A stretch of 64,000 bases of DNA from Betaproteobacteria bacterium (GTDB lineage: Bacteria; Pseudomonadota; Gammaproteobacteria; Burkholderiales; Casimicrobiaceae): positions 86,642-150,641 of the forward strand of contig JADJWJ010000011.1 of the NCBI GenBank assembly GCA_016716425.1. The letters are read 5' to 3'. The notes beneath the pieces were generated by a model. That model did no database searches, was not told the DNA's origin, and worked only from the letters and a program-made list of their open reading frames with translations. The stretch's first letter is position 1, and each line of letters starts with the position of its first letter. The position numbers and the translations under genes are program-made. This document shows positions 9,619 to 18,870 of this stretch, piece after piece.

Positions 9619-10745
9619 CGCGGCACGCTCGCGCCGGCGAGCTCGTCGTGCTGGTGCCGCAGCCCGGCGAGCGCCGCACGCACGGCGTCGCGCGCCTGCA
9701 AGTACACGGCCGCCTTCCAGTCGTCGGCATCCTGATAGAACGCGTCGCGGATCGCGCGCTTGATCTCGCGCCGCTGCGCCGCGGGCGCGTCCGGATGGTT
9801 CGCGAGCCACTGGTCGGCGCGCAGCGCGGCCAGCACCGCGCGAAACGGCAGCGTTCCGTACTCGAGCGCGATCCCCGCGTAGGCCGCCCGCGGGCACTCT
9901 TCGTACGCGGCATTGTAGGTGACGCCGGTCAGCGGCGCCGACGTCGACGTGCCGTCGTGGAAGGACGTCACGTCCGCGCCCCACCACGCCTTCGCGCGCG
10001 CGACGTCGGCGGCGACCGCGCGACCCGCGTAGATCTTCTCGCCGTGGCCGCGCGGCCCGAGGCCGGTGTGGAAGTCGATCCAGCCGAGCGTGGCGGCGGC
10101 GCGCGCGTGCGCGCGCAGCACGCTGCGCAGTACCCGGTTGCTCCACGCCGGGGCCACGCCCGCGTAGAACAGTCCGTCGGGGAACTCGCTTTGCCCGCCG
10201 CTGACCGCGGCCTGCAGCGCCCGCTCGCCGTGTGCCTGCACGTACGCGCCCATCTGCGCGTCGTCGTCCTGGGACGGCGGCCACGTCGAAGGCACGAGGA
10301 AGCCGTGCACGCCGGCATAGGCGTGGTTCGGCAGCGGCCGCGGCTCGAACCCGCGGAAGTTGCGGTTGAGATCGACGTTGTCCTCGTTGGTGCGCCGCAG
10401 GTGCGAAAATCCGTACGGATTGAGTGCGTGCAGCAGCACGACCCGCGCCCCGGCGGCGGCGATGTCGGCGAGCAGCGCGTCGTCGTGCAGCAGGCCCACC
10501 TGGCACCCCGACCCGCAGAAGCCCTCGACGCCGTGCGTGGCCGACGTGAGCAGCAGGACCGCGCACGCCTCGGCCGGCCCCACCGCCGCGACGTCGCACG
10601 ACAGCGCCTCGCCGTCCGCGCCGCGCGCCGTCGGATGCAGGTGTCGCTCGACAGCGAACCCGCGCGCGCGCGCCGCGGCGAGAAAGCGCTCGCGCGCCTC
10701 CGCGTACGTCGCGGGGAAGTGCGGGACGGGGTCGAACGCAGCCAT
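9615..10745 (-). CDS. M14-like zinc carboxypeptidase, DUF2817 family
   Basis: This is a predicted metallopeptidase of about 376 residues resembling DUF2817/M14 carboxypeptidases. Visible motifs are ATHGVEGFCGSG (a zinc-ligand-like His and Glu), LNPYGFSHLRRTNEDNVDLNRNF, and DFHTGLGPRGHGE (a third zinc ligand). No signal peptide is visible, so cytoplasmic action on imported peptides is likely. The ATG overlaps the TGA of the upstream M20 gene (TGATG), and the stop overlaps the dppC start. The whole arrangement looks translationally coupled. The substrate is unknown; hydrolysis of C-terminal residues from imported peptides is an inference from context. Confidence 0.8.
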   Translation of the reverse strand: MAAFDPVPHFPATYAEARERFLAAARARGFAVERHLHPTARGADGEALSCDVAAVGPAEACAVLLLTSATHGVEGFCGSGCQVGLLHDDALLADIAAAGARVVLLHALNPYGFSHLRRTNEDNVDLNRNFRGFEPRPLPNHAYAGVHGFLVPSTWPPSQDDDAQMGAYVQAHGERALQAAVSGGQSEFPDGLFYAGVAPAWSNRVLRSVLRAHARAAATLGWIDFHTGLGPRGHGEKIYAGRAVAADVARAKAWWGADVTSFHDGTSTSAPLTGVTYNAAYEECPRAAYAGIALEYGTLPFRAVLAALRADQWLANHPDAPAAQRREIKRAIRDAFYQDADDWKAAVYLQARDAVRAALAGLRHQHDELAGASVPR

Positions 10746-11929
10746 CACGCGCGCAGCGGCATCGCCGCCTCGGCCAGCGCCGCCAGGTAGCCCGCGCCCA
10801 GTGGGATCACGTCGTCGTTGAAATCGTACGTGCTGTTGTGCAGGAAGCAGCCGCCCTCGGCGCCGCCCTGCCCCAGCCGCGCGAACGCGCCGGGCCTCGC
10901 CTGCAGCATGAAGGAAAAGTCCTCGGCGCCCATCGACGGGGGCAGGTCGCGCACGACGTTGTCGGGACCGACCAGCGACTCGGCGACGTCGGCCGCGAAC
11001 ATCGCCTCGCGGTCGTGGTTGATCGTCGCCGGATAGACGCGCTCGTACCTGAGCGTCGCGCGCGCGCCGAACGCCGCGGCGATCGAGCCCACCAGCTCGG
11101 TGAGCCGGCGCTCGATCAGGTCCTGGGTCGCAGGTCGGAACGTGCGGACGGTCCCCACGAGCGTGGCGTGCGCCGGAATCACGCTCATCGCGCCCGGATG
11201 CCCGGCGTGCATCGCGCAGAGGCTCACCACCGCCGTGTCGATCGGGTTCACGTTGCGGCTGACCAGCGACTGCGCGGCGGTGATGATGTGGCCGGCGACC
11301 AGCACCGGGTCGATCGCCGCGTGCGGGTGCGCGCCGTGGCCGCCCTTGCCGTCGATCGTGATCTCGACGCGGTCGGCGGCCGCCATCGCGGGACCCGGCG
11401 TGATGCCGATCTGCCCGGGCGGGAGCCCCGGCCAGTTGTGCAGCGCGTACACCTGCTCGGCGGGAAACCGCTCGAACAGGCCGTCCTCGATCATCGCCTT
11501 CGCCCCCGCATAGCCTTCCTCCCCCGGCTGGAAGATGAGGTAGACCGTCCCGGCGAAGCGCCTGGTCTCGGCGAGATAGCGGGCGGCGGCGAGCAGCATC
11601 GTCGTGTGGCCGTCGTGCCCGCAGCCGTGCATGCGGCCGTCGTAGCGCGACCGGTGCGCGAAGTGGTTCTCCTCCTGCAGCGGCAGCGCGTCCATGTCGG
11701 CGCGCAAGCCGACGGCGCGCCCGCTCGCCTCGCGCGCGCCGTGGATCACCGCAACGATGCCCGTCCTGCCGATGCCCGAGTGGTGCTCGATCCCGAGTGC
11801 CCCCAGCTGCTCGTGCACGACGCGCGCGGTCCGGTGCTCCTCGAACCCGAGTTCCGGGTGCGCGTGCAGGTCGCGGCGGATCGCCGTGAGCTCGTCGTGC
11901 CAGCGGGCGATGTAGTCCTGGGGCTTCAT
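10745..11929 (-). CDS. M20 family amidohydrolase / aminoacylase (HipO-like)
   Basis: This cytoplasmic hydrolase of 394 residues belongs to the M20D group (hippurate hydrolase, N-acyl-amino-acid amidohydrolase, IAA-amino-acid hydrolase). Visible motifs are LHAHPELGFEEHRT, RADMDALPLQEEN, MHGCGHDGHTTML with metal ligands, FQPGEEGYAGA with the general-base Glu, and MGAEDFSFML near the C-terminus. The cysteine and histidines expected for metal binding are present. It lies between dppB and dppC of set 1. This suggests that acylated or conjugated amino acids or peptides are imported and then cleaved. The exact substrate cannot be read from sequence. Confidence 0.9.
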   Translation of the reverse strand: MKPQDYIARWHDELTAIRRDLHAHPELGFEEHRTARVVHEQLGALGIEHHSGIGRTGIVAVIHGAREASGRAVGLRADMDALPLQEENHFAHRSRYDGRMHGCGHDGHTTMLLAAARYLAETRRFAGTVYLIFQPGEEGYAGAKAMIEDGLFERFPAEQVYALHNWPGLPPGQIGITPGPAMAAADRVEITIDGKGGHGAHPHAAIDPVLVAGHIITAAQSLVSRNVNPIDTAVVSLCAMHAGHPGAMSVIPAHATLVGTVRTFRPATQDLIERRLTELVGSIAAAFGARATLRYERVYPATINHDREAMFAADVAESLVGPDNVVRDLPPSMGAEDFSFMLQARPGAFARLGQGGAEGGCFLHNSTYDFNDDVIPLGAGYLAALAEAAMPLRA

Positions 11930-11946
11930 CCGGCAGTGGACATCAC

Positions 11947-12007
11947 AAGGAGACGCAGAGACGCCGAGAAACCCGGGGCCCCGTTCCTCCGCGCCTCTGC
12001 GTCTCTT
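11947..12007 (-). repeat. Intergenic inverted repeat between dppB and the M20 gene
   Basis: Two arms flank a short GC-rich loop: aaggagacgcagagacgc on the left and gcgcctctgcgtctctt on the right. The core of 11 bases (GAGACGCAGAG against CTCTGCGTCTC) pairs perfectly, with one bulge and one mismatch outside it. It occupies most of the gap between two operon genes and could form an RNA stem-loop that affects downstream expression. A weaker similar string (ggaggacgcagaaggc) occurs in the gap near 7045. Confidence 0.7.
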
Positions 12008-12020
12008 GGTGGAATCGGTG

Positions 12021-13001
12021 TCACGCGGTGGTCACCCGTTCGATGCGCAGCCGCGGGTCGACCGCGTAGTACAGGAGGTCGACGATCAGGTTGATCACGA
12101 CGAACACCAGCGCGATGAAGCAAAGATAGGCCGCCATCACCGGGATGTCGGCGAAGTACACCGACTGGATGAACAGCAGCCCCATCCCCGGCCACTGGAA
12201 CACGGTTTCGGTGACGATCGCGAACGCGATGATCGCGCCCAGCTGCAGTCCGATGATCGTCATCACGGGCACCAGCGTGTTCTTCAGCGCATGGCCGAAG
12301 TGGATCGACCGGTCGGTCAGGCCGCGCGCGCGGGCGAACTTGATGTAGTCGGTGCGCAGCACCTCGAGCATCTCCGAGCGCACGAGTCGCATGATCAGCG
12401 TCATCTGAATCAGCGACAGCGTGATCGTCGGCAGGATCAGTGACTTCCAGCCGCTCGCCGTGAGAAGGCCCGTCGTCCACCAGCCGAACGCGACCGTCGT
12501 GCCGCGGCCGAACGACGGCAGCCAGCCCAGCTGGACGGCAAAGACGAGGATCAACAGGATGCCGATCAGGAACGTCGGCAGGCTGACACCGAGCAGGGAG
12601 CCGGCGAGCAGGACGTGGGACAGCCAGCTCGTCCGGCGCAGCGCCGTGTACACGCCGAGCGGGATGCCGACGAGCACCGCGAGCAGCGCCGCCGCGACGG
12701 CGAGCTCCAGCGTGGCCGGCAGGCGTTCCTTGAGCAGCACCGACACCGGCCGCGCCTGCCGCAGCGACAGGCCGAATTCGCCCTGCGCCGCGTTGCCCGC
12801 GAAGTGCGCGAATTGCACGTAGAACGGCTGGTCGAGGCCCAGCTCCGCCCGCAGGCGCTGCCGATCCTCGGTCGTCGCGTTCTGGCCGGTCATGAACGCG
12901 ACCGGATCGCCGGTGAAGTTGAACAGGCCGAACGCGATGAACGTGACGACCGCCATGACCAGGGCGGACTGCACGATGCGGCGAAGGATGAAGGCGAGCA
13001 C
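12021..13001 (-). CDS. dppB: Dipeptide ABC transporter permease, DppB type (set 1)
   Basis: This inner-membrane permease has 326 residues. It starts with the characteristic MLAFILRRIVQSALVM segment, has the periplasmic loop RLRAELGLDQPFYVQF and about six membrane spans, and ends with DLLYYAVDPRLR. The EAA-type region FARARGLTDRSIHFGHALKN contacts the ATPases. The gene is intact. It follows the solute-binding protein after a 240-nt gap filled with strong stem-loops, and is followed by the two peptidase genes rather than directly by its DppC partner. Confidence 0.92.
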   Translation of the reverse strand: MLAFILRRIVQSALVMAVVTFIAFGLFNFTGDPVAFMTGQNATTEDRQRLRAELGLDQPFYVQFAHFAGNAAQGEFGLSLRQARPVSVLLKERLPATLELAVAAALLAVLVGIPLGVYTALRRTSWLSHVLLAGSLLGVSLPTFLIGILLILVFAVQLGWLPSFGRGTTVAFGWWTTGLLTASGWKSLILPTITLSLIQMTLIMRLVRSEMLEVLRTDYIKFARARGLTDRSIHFGHALKNTLVPVMTIIGLQLGAIIAFAIVTETVFQWPGMGLLFIQSVYFADIPVMAAYLCFIALVFVVINLIVDLLYYAVDPRLRIERVTTA

Positions 13002-13129
13002 GAGGCGGTTCGGGGACGCGTGCGGCTCGTGGCCGGGCGCGACGCCGGGCGATCATGCCCAAACGACCCGCGCGCGTCAACGCGCGGCAGGTCGGCCCCG
13101 CCGGCGCCCGGGTCCTCCTGCCTGCCGGC

Positions 13130-13244
13130 GTCATCCCGACCGAAGGGAGGGATCTGCTTTCAGCTTCGTCGCGGCGAACAGCAGATCCCTCGGCGCCGCG
13201 CGCCCCGGGATGACCTGCCTGCGCGCTTCGCGCGCGGCAGGTCA
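13130..13244 (-). repeat. Nested palindromes at the end of dppA and in the dppA-dppB gap
   Basis: On the minus strand the dppA stop TGA begins a 15-bp stem with one bulged base (TGACCTGCC plus GCGCGC against GCGCGC plus GGCAGGTCA) around a three-base loop. Immediately after is a larger palindrome. Its outer arms are GTCATCCCG and CGGGATGAC, its inner arms GAGGGATCTGCT and AGCAGATCCCTC, and the loop is about 20 nt. There is no T-tract, so a simple intrinsic terminator is unlikely. An mRNA-stabilising or attenuating structure downstream of the binding-protein gene, or a REP-type repeat, fits better. Confidence 0.75.
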
Positions 13245-14861
13245 CTCCTTGATGTCGACGCCGTAGAACGTGTGGCGGCCGAACGGCGACAGCTTGAAGT
13301 CGACCACTTCCTTGCGCACGGGCTTCAGCTGCACGGCGTGCGCGATCGTGAACCACGGCGCCTGCTCCTTGAAGATCACCTGCGCGCGCTCGTAGAGCGG
13401 CTGGCGCGCGGCCTGGCCGGACGTGGTCTTCGCCTTCTGCACCAGCTCCTCGTACGGCTGATGGCAGAACTTGGCCACGTTGCTGCCGTTGGACTTGGCC
13501 GACTCGCAGCCAAGCAACGTGGACAGGAAGTTGTCCGGGTCGCCGTTGTCGCCGGTCCACCCGAGCATCCCCATCTGGTGCTCGCCGTTCTGCATGCGCT
13601 TGCGGTACTCGCCCCACTCGAAGCTCTTGATCTCGGCGGTGATGCCGACCTTCGCGAGATCCGCCTGCATCAGCTCGGCGATGCGCTTCGCGTTGGGGTT
13701 GTACGGCCGCTGCACGGGCATCGCCCACAGGTCGGTCGCGAACCCGTTCGGGTAGCCGGCCTCGGCCAGCAGCTTCTTCGCGGCGGCGGGGTCGAACGGG
13801 TCGTCCTTGATCGCGTCGTTGTACGACCACTGCGTGGGCGGGATCGGGTTCTTGGCGGCCACGCCGGTCGTCAGGTACACGCCGTCGATGATCGCCTTCT
13901 TGTTGATCGCCATGTTGACGGCGCGGCGCACGCGCACGTCGTCGAAGGGCTTCTTCGTCGTGTTGTACGCGAGGTAGCCGACGTTCAAGCCCGGCTGCTC
14001 GAGCACCTGCACGTTCGGGTCCTTGCGGATCGCGTCGAGGTCGGCCGGGTTCGGATACGGCATCACGTGGCACTCGCCCTTCTGCAGCTTGGCCCAGCGC
14101 ACCGAGGCGTCCGGCGTGATCGCGAACACGAGGTCGTCGATCTTCGCCTTGCCGCCCCAGAACTGCGGGAACGCCTTGTACCGGATCACCGCGTCCTTCT
14201 GGTACTGGACGAGGTAGAACGGCCCGGTGCCGATCGGCTCCTGGTCGATCTTCTCCGGGGTGCCGGCCTTCAGCATCGCGTCCGCGTACTCCTTCGACTG
14301 CACGCCCGCGTACTCCATCGCGAGGTTCGACAGGAACGGCGCTTCCGGCTTGTTGAGCGTGATGCGCACCGTGTAGTCGTCCACCTTCTGGATCGACTTG
14401 ATCAGCTTCGCCATTCCCATGTCGTTGTAGTAGGAATGGTTGGAACTCGTCACCTTGAAGTACGGGTGGGACTCGTTGCCCTGCCGCTCCAGCATGAAGA
14501 TCATGTCGTCGGCATTGAAGTCCCGCGTCGGCTTCCACGCGCGGTGGTTGTGCCACTTCACACCGCGGCGCAGCTTGAACGTGTAGACAGTGCCGTCGGG
14601 CGAGATTTGCCACGACTCCGCGAGGCCCGGCACGACCTTGGTGCCGCCGCGCTCGAAGTCGACGACGCGGCTGTAGATCTGGCTGTTGGCGTCGAACGAC
14701 GTGCCGGTCGTGTTGACACCGGGATAGAAGTTCTCGGGGCTGCCTTCGGAGCAGAACACGAGGGTCTTGGCGGAGGCGCCGGCCGCGGCCAGCGCGAACG
14801 CGGCGATGACGGCGAGGCGGACGGCGCGCGGGCGCACGCCCGGCGAGCTCAGGTTCTTCAT
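13242..14861 (-). CDS. dppA: Dipeptide/oligopeptide ABC transporter periplasmic binding protein, DppA type
   Basis: This periplasmic protein of 539 residues captures peptides for import. MKNLSS begins a Sec signal peptide (AVIAAFALAAAGASA, cleavage near residue 33). The mature protein starts KTLVFCSEGSPENFYPG and has SBP family 5 landmarks: GLAESWQISPDGTVYTFKLR, PIGTGPFYL, VRRAVNMAINKKAII, and the end YGVDIKE. GGGAGA lies a few bases before the ATG. It is the only binding protein in the transporter run, placed between set 2 (upstream) and set 1 (downstream), so it may serve both. Its stop codon is part of a strong stem-loop. Confidence 0.95.
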   Translation of the reverse strand: MKNLSSPGVRPRAVRLAVIAAFALAAAGASAKTLVFCSEGSPENFYPGVNTTGTSFDANSQIYSRVVDFERGGTKVVPGLAESWQISPDGTVYTFKLRRGVKWHNHRAWKPTRDFNADDMIFMLERQGNESHPYFKVTSSNHSYYNDMGMAKLIKSIQKVDDYTVRITLNKPEAPFLSNLAMEYAGVQSKEYADAMLKAGTPEKIDQEPIGTGPFYLVQYQKDAVIRYKAFPQFWGGKAKIDDLVFAITPDASVRWAKLQKGECHVMPYPNPADLDAIRKDPNVQVLEQPGLNVGYLAYNTTKKPFDDVRVRRAVNMAINKKAIIDGVYLTTGVAAKNPIPPTQWSYNDAIKDDPFDPAAAKKLLAEAGYPNGFATDLWAMPVQRPYNPNAKRIAELMQADLAKVGITAEIKSFEWGEYRKRMQNGEHQMGMLGWTGDNGDPDNFLSTLLGCESAKSNGSNVAKFCHQPYEELVQKAKTTSGQAARQPLYERAQVIFKEQAPWFTIAHAVQLKPVRKEVVDFKLSPFGRHTFYGVDIKE

Positions 14862-14889
14862 TGCGGTCTCCCTGGTCTGGACGCTGCGC

Positions 14890-15897
14890 TCAGTGCAGCG
14901 ACAGACCGGCATTATCCTCCGGAACGGGTCCGGCGAGGCGCTCGGCGTGATGGCAGGCGACCTGCCGGCCGTCGAGCAGGCGCAGCCCCGGCCGCTGCGC
15001 CCGGCACCGGTCGTCGGCGTGCGGGCAGCGGGTCGAGAAGACGCAGCCGGCCGGCGGATCGAGCGGCGACGGCAGCTCGCCGGTCAGCACGATGCGCTCC
15101 TTGCCCACACCTCCCAGCGCCGGGGTCGAGGCCAGCAGCGCGCGCGTGTAGGGGTGCAGCGGCCGGACGAAGATGCGCTCCTTCGGCCCCTGCTCCATCG
15201 CGAGGCCCAGGTACATCACCAGCACGTCGTGGGCGATGTAGCGGACGACCGCAAGGTCGTGCGAGATGAAGAGGTAGGCGACGCCCAGGTCCTGCTGCAG
15301 GTCGGCCAGCAGGTTCAGCACCTGCGCCTGCACCGACACGTCGAGCGCCGACACCGGCTCGTCGGCGACCACCAGCGCCGGCCCGAGCATCAGCGCCCGC
15401 GCGATGGCGATGCGCTGGCGCTGGCCGCCCGAGAACATGTGCGGGTACCGGTCGAAGTGCTCCGGACGCAGCCCGACCATCGCGAGCATCCTCCGCGCGC
15501 GCGCCTCGCGCTCCGCCGGAGGCAGCGTCGTGTTGATCGCGAGCGGCGCCTCCAGAATGGCGCCGATCTTCTTGCGCGGGTTGAGCGACCCGTACGGATT
15601 CTGGAACACCATCTGCACGGCGCGCCGCAGCGTGCGCTGCTCGCCGGGCGACGCGGCCACCGCGTCCATCCCCGTCAGTTGCAGGCTGCCGGCGGACGGC
15701 TTCTCGATGAGCGAGACCACGCGCCCCAGCGACGACTTGCCGCAGCCGGACTCGCCGACGACCGCGAGCGTGCGGCCGGCGGCAAGCGTGAACGAGATGC
15801 CGCCGACTGCGGTCAACTGCGCCGACGCGCGCAGCGGGCCCCGGCGCACCTCGTAGACGCGCGTCAGGCCGGTCGCGGTGACGACGAACTCGCTCAA
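14890..15897 (-). CDS. dppF: Dipeptide/oligopeptide ABC transporter ATPase, DppF type (set 2)
   Basis: This intact ATPase has 335 residues. Walker A is GESGCGKSSLG, the Q-loop MVFQNPYGSLNPRKK, the signature FSGGQRQRIAIARAL, Walker B VVADEPVSALDVSVQ, and the H-loop FISHDLAVV. The C-terminal oligopeptide motif CVFSTRCPHADDRC is present. The likely start is a TTG whose last bases overlap the stop of the upstream dppD (TTGA). No better start is in frame near the conserved beginning. It is followed 28 nt later by dppA. It is distinct in sequence from the set 1 copy, so it is a separate transporter gene and not a recent duplicate. Confidence 0.93.
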   Translation of the reverse strand: MSEFVVTATGLTRVYEVRRGPLRASAQLTAVGGISFTLAAGRTLAVVGESGCGKSSLGRVVSLIEKPSAGSLQLTGMDAVAASPGEQRTLRRAVQMVFQNPYGSLNPRKKIGAILEAPLAINTTLPPAEREARARRMLAMVGLRPEHFDRYPHMFSGGQRQRIAIARALMLGPALVVADEPVSALDVSVQAQVLNLLADLQQDLGVAYLFISHDLAVVRYIAHDVLVMYLGLAMEQGPKERIFVRPLHPYTRALLASTPALGGVGKERIVLTGELPSPLDPPAGCVFSTRCPHADDRCRAQRPGLRLLDGRQVACHHAERLAGPVPEDNAGLSLH

Positions 15898-16906
15898 CCG
15901 GCCACTCCGACCGGCGCGCCGTCCCGCGCGATGTTCGCCTCACGCTGCGGGTCGCCCAGCGGGTAGTGGCAGCGCACGGCGCCGTCGTGCCACGGTCGCA
16001 ACCGCGGCCGCTGCGCGCACGCTGCCGTCGCGTACGTGCAGCGCGGCGCGAACAGGCAGCCGGGCGGACGGTCGTGCAGGCCCGGCACCACGCCGGGAAT
16101 CGTCGCCAGCCGGGCACCGCCCGCATGGCGCTCGGGCATGGCGGCGAGCAGCGCCGCCGCATAGGGGTGCTGGGGCGCGGCGAACAGCGCGTCCGCGCCA
16201 CGCTCCTCCATCACCTGCCCGGCGTACATGACGGCGACGCGGCGCGCCATCTCGGCCACGACGCCCATGTTGTGCGTGACCAGCACGAGCGCCATGCCGC
16301 GGTCGCGCTGCAGGCCGCGCAGCAGGTCGAGGATCTGCGCCTGCACGGTCACGTCGAGCGCCGTCGTCGGCTCGTCGGCGATGAGCAGCCGCGGATTGCA
16401 GGCAATCGCCATCGCGATCATCACCCGCTGGTTCATGCCGCCGGACATCTGGTGCGGGAAGTCGCCGAGCCGGCTCGCCGCGGCCGGGATGCCGACGGCA
16501 TCGAGCAGCTCCGCCGCGCGGCGCGCGCCGCCGCGCGGTCGAGGCCCAGGTGGAGTCGCAGCGTCTCGGTCAGCTGGAAGCCGATCGTGAAGCACGGGTT
16601 CAGGCTGGTCGTCGGCTCCTGGAAGATCATCGCGACGTCGCGGCCGATCACGCGCCGGCGCTCGTGCGCCGACATGTGCAGCAGGTCGTGGCCGGCGAAC
16701 GCGAGCCTCTTCGCGCGCACGCGGCCAGGAAACGGCACGAGGCCCATCAGCGCCAGCATCGTCACGCTCTTGCCGGAGCCGGACTCGCCGACGATGCCGA
16801 GCACGTCGCCTTCGCCCAGCGATAGCGACACGCCATCGACGGCGCGCAACGCCCCGCCCTGCGCCGGGAACTCGACGGTCAGTTCCTCTATGTCCAGCAG
16901 CGCCAT
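15894..16906 (-). CDS. dppD: Dipeptide/oligopeptide ABC transporter ATPase, DppD type (set 2, frameshifted)
   Basis: This ATPase begins MALLDIEELTVEFP, four bases after the dppC stop. Walker A is GESGSGKSVTM, the Q-loop MIFQEPTTSLNPCFT, the signature MSGGMNQRVMIA, Walker B LIADEPTTALDVTVQ, and the C-terminal motif CLFAPRCTYATAAC. The frame changes in a dense CG run near 16515-16540, between LGLDRAAARA and RAAELLDAVG. One missing base (or two extra) restores a protein of about 337 residues. All motifs are intact on both sides, which favours a sequence error or a very recent mutation. Confidence 0.85.
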
Positions 16907-16911
16907 TTGGG

Positions 16912-17810
16912 CTATCGCTTCAGCTTGGGGTCGAGCGCGTCGCGCAGCCCGTCGCCCAGCAGGTTGAACGCCAGCACGGTGAGCAGGATCATGAGGCCCG
17001 GGAACGTGACGACCCACCAGGCGCGCAGCACGAACTCGCGCGCGTCGGCGAGCATCGTCCCCCACTCGGACGCCGGCGGCTGCGCCCCGAGTCCCAGGAA
17101 GCCCAGCGCCGCCGCGTCGAGGATCGCCGTCGAGACCCCGAGCGACGCCTGCACGATCAGCGGTGCCGCGCAGTTGGGCAGCACCTCGGAGAGCATCAGC
17201 CGCAGCCGGCCGGCGCCGCACGCGCGTGCCGCAGTGACGTAGTCCTTCGACGTCTCGGTGATAACGGCCGCTCGGGTGATCCGCACGTAGTGCGGCAGCA
17301 CGACGACGGCCACCGCGAGCATCGCGTTCATGAGGCCCGGCCCCAGGATCGCGACGATGACGATGGCGAGCAGCAGCGACGGGAGCGTCAGGATCACGTC
17401 CATCAGCCGCATGATCGCGATCTCGGTGACGCCGCGGAAGAAGCCGGCGACGAGCCCCAGCGCGATGCCGACGACGATCGCCAGCGCAACGACCGCGATG
17501 CCGATCAGCAGCGACAGCCGGGCGCCGAAGATGAGCCGCGAGAGCATGTCACGGCCGATCGCGTCGGTGCCGAGCGGGTACGCCCACGACCCGCCCGCCT
17601 GCCACGCCGGCGGCTTCAGGAACACCGCGTTGTCGGTGAGGTCCGGCGGGTACGGCGCGAGCACGTTGGCGAACGCGGCGACCAGCAGTATCGCGATCAC
17701 GAACAGGAGGCCGGCCACCGCGCCGTGGTTGGCGCTGAAGTAGCCCCAGAACTCGCGCCACGGCCCGGCGGCGCGGTGACGGCTTCCGGCAGGGCGGCGG
17801 CCGAGGTCAC
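16912..17810 (-). CDS. dppC: Dipeptide ABC transporter permease, DppC type (set 2, frameshifted near the start)
   Basis: This is an inner-membrane permease of about 299 residues. The long open part begins at AGLLFVIAILLVAAF and contains GTDAIGRDMLSRLIFGAR and the family ending NLLGDGLRDALDPKLKR. The start is a GTG overlapping the dppB TGA (GTGA), giving VTSAAALPEAVTAPPG. The frame then breaks near 17760-17770, at a GGG next to CCG repeats, before PWREFWGYFSANHGAV. One missing base restores a normal N-terminus. Without that correction no ATG or GTG fits until the first membrane segment. Confidence 0.85.
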
Positions 17811-18814
17811 GACCTGCGAATCCGCGGATTGATGATGCCGTACGTGACGTCGACCAGCAGGTTGACCGCCATCACGATGAGCCCCAGCAGCAGCACGCCG
17901 CCCTGCAGCACCGGGTAGTCGCGGCGGTTGATCGCCTCGATCAGCCACTTGCCGACTCCCGGCCACGAGAAGATCGTCTCGGTGAGGATCGCGCCGGTGA
18001 ACAGCACACCGACCTGGAGCCCGATCACGGTGATCACCGGGATCAGCGCGTTGCGCAGCGCGTGCACGGCGACCACGCGCAGCGCGGACAGGCCCTTGGC
18101 GCGCGCCGTGCGGATGTAATCCTCGCCCAGCACTTCGAGCATGGCCGAGCGCGTCATCCGCGCGATGATCGCGAGCGGCTGCGTGCCGAGCACGATTGTC
18201 GGGAGGATCAGGTGCGCCACCGTCGAGCGGAACGCGCCCTTCTCGCCGGACAGCAGCGAGTCGATGGTCAGGAAGCCGGTGACGGGCTCGATGAAGTACT
18301 GGACGGAGATCCGGCCCGACACCGGCGTCCAGCCGAGCTGCACGGAAAACAGGAGGATGAGCAGCAGCCCCCACCAGAAGATCGGCATCGAGTAGCCGGT
18401 CAGCGACACGCCCATCACGCCGTGGTCGAATACCGAGCTGCGGCGCACGGCGGCGATGATCCCGGCCGGAATGCCCAGCAGCAGCGCGAACACGATGGCG
18501 CACAATGCCAGCTCGATCGTCGCCGGAAAGAGCGCGGCGAACTCGCGCAGCACCGGCTCCTGCGTGATCATCGACTTGCCCAGGTCGCCGTGCAGAACGC
18601 GGCCGATGTAGATGCCGTACTGGACCAGCACCGGCCGGTCGAGTCCGTATTCCTTGAGCAGCGCTGCGTGCCGCGCCGGGTCGATGCCGCGCTCGCCCGC
18701 CATCGTCTCGATCGGGTCGCCCGGCACCAGCCGGATCAGGAAGAACGCGAGCAGCGTCATCCCGATGAAGGTCGGGACCACGAGCGAGAGCCGGGTGAGG
18801 AGGAAGCGCAGCAT
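17807..18814 (-). CDS. dppB: Dipeptide ABC transporter permease, DppB type (set 2)
   Basis: This intact permease of 335 residues begins MLRFLLTRLSLVVPTFIGM. The loop RLVPGDPIETMAGERG and the end DVTYGIINPRIR are typical of DppB/OppB. It is the first gene of the transporter run in transcription order. The 56-nt gap behind rlmB carries a TTAAAT string and a GCGCGC inverted pair, a possible weak promoter that I cannot confirm. The stop overlaps the start of dppC by GTGA. Confidence 0.93.
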   Translation of the reverse strand: MLRFLLTRLSLVVPTFIGMTLLAFFLIRLVPGDPIETMAGERGIDPARHAALLKEYGLDRPVLVQYGIYIGRVLHGDLGKSMITQEPVLREFAALFPATIELALCAIVFALLLGIPAGIIAAVRRSSVFDHGVMGVSLTGYSMPIFWWGLLLILLFSVQLGWTPVSGRISVQYFIEPVTGFLTIDSLLSGEKGAFRSTVAHLILPTIVLGTQPLAIIARMTRSAMLEVLGEDYIRTARAKGLSALRVVAVHALRNALIPVITVIGLQVGVLFTGAILTETIFSWPGVGKWLIEAINRRDYPVLQGGVLLLGLIVMAVNLLVDVTYGIINPRIRRS

Positions 18815-18870
18815 CGGGTTCGGGCGCGCGAGCGCGCACTATTTAAGCATGGCAGGGTCGGCGCCCGCGA

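Noticed and set aside
12615..15269. An 884-residue open frame on the plus strand
   Set aside because: It is antisense to dppA and dppB, which have clear motifs. No family features.
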